Origin: Neospora caninum Liverpool
Lineage: Eukaryota > Apicomplexa > Conoidasida > Eucoccidiorida > Sarcocystidae
Direction: 5' to 3'
Assembly: GCF_000208865.1 (NCBI RefSeq)
Contig: NC_018395.1
Location: 1,953,920-2,017,919, forward strand
DNA: 64,000 nt
Shown here: positions 57,489 through 64,000 of the stretch, piece by piece
Layout: the number at the start of each line of letters is the position of its first letter
How positions within the stretch are numbered: position 1 is the stretch's first letter
Made by a program: the position numbers and the translations under genes
The notes under the pieces: model-generated
The model's input: only the letters and a program-made list of their open reading frames with translations
Database searches by the model: none
Told to the model about the DNA's origin: nothing

Positions 57489-59032
57489 CGGGCACGAACC
57501 CGATACGCGCAAGCCACCAAGCTCCTCGGTGTTGTGGACAGCGACGGATATGAGGGGTGAAACTCGATAAAGCGTGTACATGTGCCTTCTTCCAGAACGC
57601 TTTCCACAGATTTCGCAGCCAGCGCCGCACGCCGTGTGTCTACCTCAAGACGCCGTCGAGTCGAGCGCGCGCCGGCAGAAAGAAACAAGCGGCGACGACA
57701 GAGGGTGGACGCGACAGAAAAGAACGGGGATGCTCAGCGGCGGGACATGACTCTAAAGAATGGATGGAAGAGCGCGAAACAGGAGCCCGACGCCAACTCC
57801 CTTCGCAAGGACAAAGGGGGCTTCTGGCCGTCTGTTCAGTGACGGAGTTTGAACCTTTTCGTTCAAGACGGCCGGTGTCCTGCACTGTACATACACGTCG
57901 TGGGCCGTCGACTGCTAGAAGTTTTTTTTGTGTCGTGCTTGAGTTCCTGTCCCCTTCGGATTTCCTTGTCACCAGCGACCGCCGAGTGACAGCGCGAAGT
58001 GTGCTGTCGGTTGGGCGGGGCGAACGGCCGCGGCGTTGAGTAAACGTTTCGATAATCAAATTGAGTTAGTAACAGGTACAGGCTCTCGAGCGTGAGAGTG
58101 TGTACCCGCGTGCGCAAACCAACCTCCGCTTGAGGAGCCTGCCGGTGGAGAGGCGCTTTGAAAACGAGAAAAAACGAGAAAAAGGGCCGCGTGTGCGTGC
58201 CGACGAGGGCAGACACGGAACGCTGCTCAGCCCGGGGGCCTCCGAAATGCCTTGTGCGTCGAAAACTCGGAAGTACGCGGCGAGGCGTGAGTCTCCACCG
58301 TGGTTTACCGGCAGCAGAAAGTAGGTAAAAATGCGTGTTTGCATTTATACATGCAGGCGTTTGGTCGGCATGTGACTCTGCGTCTCCCGCGACTAACCTG
58401 ACGGCGTCAACGCCCCCTTTCCGTCTCCCAACTTTCGCATACATCCCTCGCTATAGGTTCATTCACGGACACTCGTGCCGCGAAGCGCGTCCCTTGACAG
58501 AGCCCCGCGGGCGGTTGCGTACTTGTGTCTCTTTGCGCTTTTCCCAGCGCCTCGCCAAAGAGACTTTTGCGTCGAGTGACGTTGGGAATCGTGGAGAAGC
58601 ACGAACATTTCACAGTGTCAGCGGGTTGTTGCGACTTCCAAAGCGTCTCTGGCGCCGAACCCTGGTGAGCGGCCGGACGCGTCCCCCACGCAGAAAAAGC
58701 CCCAGGCGAGAGACAAAACAGACAGCTGTGATGACAAAGGCGCGAAGGGACACAGAAACGGCGCAGCCCCCCCCCCTCGTTTCTTAGCGTGTATTCAACT
58801 TCGAAAGACGATCGCCTATCCCCTTCCCCGAGTCAGCGCGTCCTCGCGTTTCACTGATCTGCGCGTGCTTGTTTACGCATGCTTATTTCCGTATATGCGG
58901 GGGATGTATCCTGTGGCAGAAGCGGGGCGTCGCACAGATCGGACCGGATCGGTCTTGGTCGACGAGGCTGGCGAGATGAAGTCGCGGAGGCTTCCAGGAA
59001 GCCGTGTCGGAATCACAGGCGGCGAGTCCTCC
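57489..59032. other. Intergenic between convergent SUV3 and monooxygenase genes
   Basis: No supported gene; ORFs in this 1.5 kb are short and of random composition. It should hold both 3' UTRs. A C-run at about 58768-58776 is the only notable sequence feature. Confidence 0.6.
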
Positions 59033-62000
59033 CTACGCGAGGCTCTGGAGGATAGTCTTCACGACGTTCTCCACGGTCTCTCGCGCGGCCGTTTCTGGTG
59101 AATCCGAGATTCTGCCCTGGCTCTGCGGCGTCTCCAACGGTTCCACCGGTCGCTGTTTCGACTGGAGATTTCGGATATCCAGGATGTGGCCATCAGGCCG
59201 CAGAACGAGAAGAAGGTTTTCCACGGGCACGTCCGGGGCGCTGCCTTCGATACCCGCGTCTCGAAGGCGCTCCAGGAACTTCTCTGAACAGCAGGAAACA
59301 CCGAAAACCTTTCAGAGACATGAGCGACAGACGGTGGCGGTACACCCGGCCCGTGTGCATGCGTCCTCGAGTTTGCATCCCTCGCGGCGCAAAGGCGAGC
59401 GAAACCTGGAAAGGAACCGGAGCCAGGCTGCTAAAGATCTGTGCGGAACTCGACCTCTGCGTGGTATAGTCCTGGCTGTGGGCGTATAGACTCATGCATG
59501 CAGAATAACGGCACTTCTCTGCACTTTACAAGCGCGTCGCCCTCGCGTTGTGTCTTTGACTGCCCGTTCGCGTACCTCGTGTTGAGTCGGAGCTCCACAT
59601 CCACCTCACCGCCCCCGTCTCTTGTGCATCTGCGAGGCTGCAGGTTTTTTCCGGCGCGCTCCGGTTCGCCCCCCCTTCGCTCTCTTCTCGCCCGTCTGCA
59701 GGAGACCGCGCGGCGGGCGAGAGGCGCCCAAGGCGGCTCAGCCTGGCCCCGTCCAAGACGAGAGGGCGACGGTCAATGGCGAGCGACTCCGCGGTTTGAA
59801 CGAGCAAATGACGATCCCCGACCGCTTCCCAGCAGACGCAGAACGCCTCAGAGAAGTCTTTTGTCGCGTGGCTCGCGAGACGCCGGGCGCCTCCAGATAC
59901 ACGAGACAGAAAAGAAGAGGCAGTCGACGACGCAGAGGAGGAAGAAGAGGAAGGAGACAACTGGGGTGGTTGGACGCCGAGGCGGTGAGCACGGAGAGCA
60001 GCGCCGAGAGCGGGTACATGGCGTGAAGAGAACACCAGGAAGACGTATGCACAGGGCGGGTCGTGGAGGAGAGGGAGGTCGACAGTCGAGACGCGGGTTA
60101 CTGTATAGAGAGCAGAAGAGACGCGGCGAGAGAAACAGCGCAGAGCACAAGGAATTGGACGCGACTGCGAAACGGCGGCGTGTGGAGGACCCTTCTGCCT
60201 TTCCCCCGTCTCGTTCCAATCCCGGTCTGCGGCGTTCTGAGATTCCACGACGGCACACGAAAGGCAGTGGGGAGGAAAGGCCCGCAGTTCGCGCTAAAGC
60301 GACAGCCGGCAGACGCCCCCACCCGCCTCTCTGTCCGAAGCTTTCGGCGACCGCGCGCGTGCGGTGCCCACCTGTTCTCGCGTGCGGCGCTTCGAGTTCC
60401 TGCACTGAAGGTACGCCGTCAGGCGCGGCGGCGTAGAGCCACGCGTGAGGAACGCGGCATCCGCGCCAGTGCGTCGGCCGATACGCCATGGGGGACTCAG
60501 AGACCTGAGCGCCAGCGTGAGAGTGAGAGACAAAAGAACGGCATCGTTTTGAGTCCTTCGTCTCTTCTTCGACAAACTCGAGCAAGCAGCCAAGCCGTCA
60601 GACGGCGTGCGGCAGGTGTGCATCTTCTCCAAACTGCCCAGAGGCGCGCCCGTGACCAGGGAGCATTGCGATAAACAGGCCGACACCTGTAAGGGCTCGT
60701 ATGCGGATGTTCCAGAAGCCAGCTAATCAAGGACCGAAGGCGCACTCTCGGTAGTCTCCCTCTCCACTGACTCTCTCGTGTTTTTTGTGGACTGGGAAGT
60801 ATGCAGTTTGAAGTGCGACTTTCATCGGATTCACATCTGCTGCAGCTCCAGGGAAGAGGATTTATACTCCGTGCCTGCTCGCGCTTAACACAGGCCGTTC
60901 GAGCAAGGCACACACTGGACATTTTGCGCGTGCACACGCATGCCGTGTCTGCAACAAGGACCAAGACGACTGAAGCGAGACAGATGGAGCACCTTGTCGA
61001 CGGAGACAAAGGGGCGAGAGCGGAGGGAGCGGCACACAAGATACGAAGCTTCCTGCCAGAGTCAGAGGACTCCACAGAGCCCCGGACCTAACCCAGCGCG
61101 TTTTTTCACCTCACCATGATCGCAGGCCCCGACGCGTGAGTTTCACGATCGTCGCTGTCGGACGGTCGATACAGCTGGGAGGCGGTGTACGCGTAGGCGA
61201 GATCTGCGCCAGGGTAGTGAAGACTCAAGTTGCGGCTTTCGTCGCGCAGAATCGCCTTCACTGCTTCGACGCGCTCGTCCCAGATTTGCGGCAGCCACCG
61301 CTGGCAGAGCATCATCTGCGACAGGCGCATGCACGAAATGACGATTTGTGCAGAGATGCGAGAAATTCACGGAGCACGTTTCGCGGGCAGTCTCGCACAG
61401 CATATCTCCGGGAGAATCCGAAACTGTCCTCGCGGAGCTTGGTCCACCTGAACTGGTGTGCAGAGCGATTCAAGGTCAGCGAAACACACCGCGCTTGCGT
61501 GCCTCCACATAGACACGCAGATACATAGGCGTACGCATACACACCAGACACCTAGGTGTACATCTACACTCACATATATATAAACATATATATATATATA
61601 TATATATATATGTACGGATGCCCGCAAAGGCTCGTGGTCTCGAGATTTACCCCAGGGTGTCTCACCCGTTGTCTTCCCGTTTGAAGAGCAAGCTGAAGAA
61701 GCCGCTTGGCAGCAACGGCAGGCACGTGCGAAACGGGGTCGGGGCCGAGGAGCGTAGACCGAAGAGACGGTTCCGCAGAAGATTCCCCTACCCGAGGCGG
61801 CACAGAACTCGGAGGTCGAGCCTTCGCAAGCAGCCGCGTGACGGCCTTGGCAGCCTCATCGAGGCCCGACGAGAGGGCCTGGCCTGTCGCCCAGTCGAGA
61901 CCGAGCTCGGAGGGGGCGTTCAAGCCTCGCGAAAAGTTGTCGACGGCGACGCGGCACGTGTACTGAGGCGCAGAGGCAGCGCACAACGAGCAAACGGAAA

Positions 62001-64000
62001 CGCGCGAAACCGTGAACGCGTGAACCCAACAGAACGTGTCCTGCACTCTGTAGCCACTGCGCAGATATTCCGGGACTTAAATAGGCACACATCCTCCCAG
62101 ATATGGAGAGGGCTCCTCTCTGTGCTAGGCAAAATGCGAACTGCAAGTCCCTTGGTCCGACATTGAACGTTGCCCAACCAGATCAGACAAACAGAGCTCT
62201 CGGAGTGCTGTGCGCCCCGAGATTCGCGAACCTCGGCGCCGGTTTTCCCCCCTGTCCTTGCCTCTCACGCTTGTGCGCCTCACCTTGGCAACCAGCCGCC
62301 TCTCTGCGTCATAACTATGCAGCAGTCTTCTGGCGGATTCCTCATCCGCTTCCGCCTTGTGGCGGGTGGGCGGTCGCCCGTTCGCGTCGTTCTGTCGAGT
62401 CCCTTTTGTCCCCGTTTCTCTGTGCGGTCCTCCGTTCTCTTCTGGCCTTTCCAGCGGAAAGAAAGCGGCGTTTTTTCGAGCGTACAGCTGGCCGAGTCTC
62501 CAGGCGAGGCCGAGGACATCCCCCATCCCCAGGTTCATGCCTAGGCCGCCGGCAGGAGGGAGTTGGTGCGCTGCATCTCCCGCCAGGAGAACGCGGCAAA
62601 GAGGCGTCTTGTTCCCCTTCTCTTTCCCCTCGCGCTCCAGCGTCTGATCCGCCGAGACGTCGCCACACTCCTGGCTTGGGCTTTCACGGCGCGGACGCAG
62701 CTCGCCGCCGCGCGCTGGAGAGGCCGTGTGCGCCGTGTTCGCCTCGACCTTTCGCAGTGTCTCGGCGGCGTCGGAGAAAGGGAAAGCTCCACAGAACGCA
62801 TTCGCGACTTTCGCGGCCATCGTCCAGCCCCGGGTCTCCACAATCCGCACATCGCGGAGCCGAAGGCCAGCCAGCCGGTGGACGATTTCCTCGCACACCG
62901 AAACGGGGAAGTCTTCCCGCGCGCGCTCGTGAGGCGCAAAGAAGGGAATGTGGGCGACGAACTCCCCGCGATCAAGACTGTGGAGAACGACAACGCCGAT
63001 CACGTCTGCATTCATGACGTAGTACAGCATCGAAGGAGGAGGCGTAGGCGACGAACTCACTGCGGGGGGAGGCCGCGGCGAGGCAGCAGAATCTTGACTC
63101 CTCAGGACTTCGTTGCTCCGAATGAGAGCCGCAAGGTGTCGGGAGACAAAGGTAATGTTCACGAGACGCTGGAGACAGTCAACGCCTTCACGGTGGTAGC
63201 CGGGAAGCTGTGCAGCGACAGTCGAGTTCGCGCCGTCACAGGCCACCAGGAAGGCGCTGTCGATGAGGATTTCCTGAGGGCCCTCCGCCCCGGCAACCGC
63301 TCCACTCAACACTTTTGACCTCACGAAGCTGTCAGGTCGTGGATCTGCACACACACGTTCCACACACAGACAGACGGGGAGAGAGGAGACGCAGGTTCCT
63401 CGCGCGAAAGACGTGGCGTATGACCTGCGGAAAACCGAATCTCATCAACCCAGTCTCATCGGCCGCCGACACACACCTGGCATGCCTCCGTCTCTTAGCG
63501 CAAGGCGAAGCGCCTCGAAGAAACGTTCAATGTGGACGGCGCCAGGAACCGGTTCTTCGACGTCTCGACGAGAGCACAGAGACGGCTCTCTGGAAGGCTG
63601 CGAGGCGCCGCGAAGCGCCAACCGACCCCGTACCTGGGAGAGACGCCTGGGGCGCCGTTGAAGGACTCGAGAGACTCTCGCGTTCAACAGTTGTGGCCGA
63701 CAACCACCTTGTTCGGAACAGGATCTCGGGGGCGCCGGCTGAGGCGAAAGGCGGCTGCGCAGCTGAAGGGGGAGAAGGAAGGAATTCGGGATCCGACGCA
63801 GACGGAGACTGTGCTGCGGAGGGAGTCTCCGTCTCGCCAGACGCGGTTTCCGCGAGCAGGCGGCGAGTGGACACAGACGTGAGCGCGAGTGACGGCGCCG
63901 GCAACTCTGCCCAGCTGCCTGGCCCTTTTTCTTGAGCGTGAGAAATCGCCTTGTCGGAGAGGAGACGCGCGTAGAGGAGCGGGAGGAGAATGTGTTGTGG
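59033..64000 (-). CDS. FAD-dependent monooxygenase, aromatic-hydroxylase type (partial at 5', 7 exons in window)
   Basis: Exons 63634->64000, 62284-63344, 61666-61962, 61115-61315, 60372-60504, 59576-60100 and 59033-59283; all phases agree (~945 aa in window). Family: class A flavin monooxygenases (phenol hydroxylase / PheA-TfdB-like), which use FAD and NAD(P)H to hydroxylate aromatic or quinone-like substrates; substrate unknown. Visible: PQHILLPLLYARLLSD (substrate-side segment), DG motif LVACDGANSTVAAQLPG, GD motif LLAGDAAHQLPPAGGLGMNL with GDVLGLAWRLGQL, SYDAERRLVAK, ADLAYAYTASQLY, the C-terminal GCRVPHAWLYAAAPDG, VSTVDLPLLHDPP and the thioredoxin-fold-like strand ENLLLVLRPDGHILDI. The Rossmann GxGxxG segment must lie beyond 64000. 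Inserts of low complexity interrupt several conserved blocks. Enzyme class is confident; specific activity is not. Confidence 0.9.
61573..61611. repeat. (TA)n microsatellite in monooxygenase intron
   Basis: TATATA run in the intron between exons 61666-61962 and 61115-61315. Confidence 0.9.

Noticed and set aside
1..64000. Transposons, CRISPR arrays, bacterial operons, rRNA genes
   Set aside because: No terminal repeats with a transposase or reverse-transcriptase ORF, no regularly spaced repeats with unique spacers, no Shine-Dalgarno-led gene strings and no rRNA-like sequence seen.

Overview
The window looks like nuclear DNA from a coccidian apicomplexan of the Sarcocystidae (Toxoplasma / Neospora / Hammondia type). 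This is inferred from sequence style, not from a database match. The reasons are a GC-rich (roughly 50-55%) genome, genes on both strands with many small exons and GT-AG introns, start codons in an (A)AAATGG-type context, long low-complexity insertions inside conserved eukaryotic domains, TGCATGC-like words and (TA)n / (CATA)n microsatellites. There are no operons, ribosome-binding sites, insertion sequences or CRISPR arrays.

Reading exons by hand (splice sites plus phase bookkeeping) gives ten protein genes and one tRNA. (1) 13-2750, minus: a secreted, cysteine-free, beta-rich protein that I do not recognise. (2) 4212-7427, minus: a 7-exon coiled-coil protein whose C-terminal part looks like the RWD domain of kinetochore SPC25. 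(3) 12488-16760, plus: an 8-exon BFR1-type coiled-coil protein. (4) 18613-26042, minus: the RAD54 recombination translocase, 17 exons resolved, first exon not found. (5) 26823-26896, plus: tRNA-Asn(GTT). (6) 27545-31150, plus: a ~847-aa coiled-coil protein with about 20 exons and strikingly uniform ~56-nt introns. (7) 31576-35473, minus: a ~1054-aa, probably nuclear protein that I do not recognise. (8) 38493-45130, plus: BRAP/BRAP2-type E3 ubiquitin ligase, 7 exons. (9) 47144-48864, minus: RPF2, a 60S ribosome biogenesis factor. (10) 52281-57488, plus: a single-exon SUV3-type mitochondrial RNA helicase. (11) 59033 to beyond 64000, minus: a FAD-dependent aromatic-hydroxylase-type monooxygenase, N-terminus outside the window.

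There is no pathway clustering. The genes are mostly unrelated housekeeping functions: chromosome segregation, recombination, ubiquitin, ribosome assembly, mitochondrial RNA decay and redox. Intergenic stretches of 0.4-5 kb lie between them and hold simple repeats and a few low-confidence ORFs. The most interesting points are the divergent SPC25 candidate, the mini-intron gene, the beta-rich secreted protein, the large insertions inside the RING and ZnF-UBP domains of the BRAP homologue, two GC-AG introns, and a U:U mismatch in the tRNA acceptor stem. Exon coordinates were derived by eye and may be off by a base or two.
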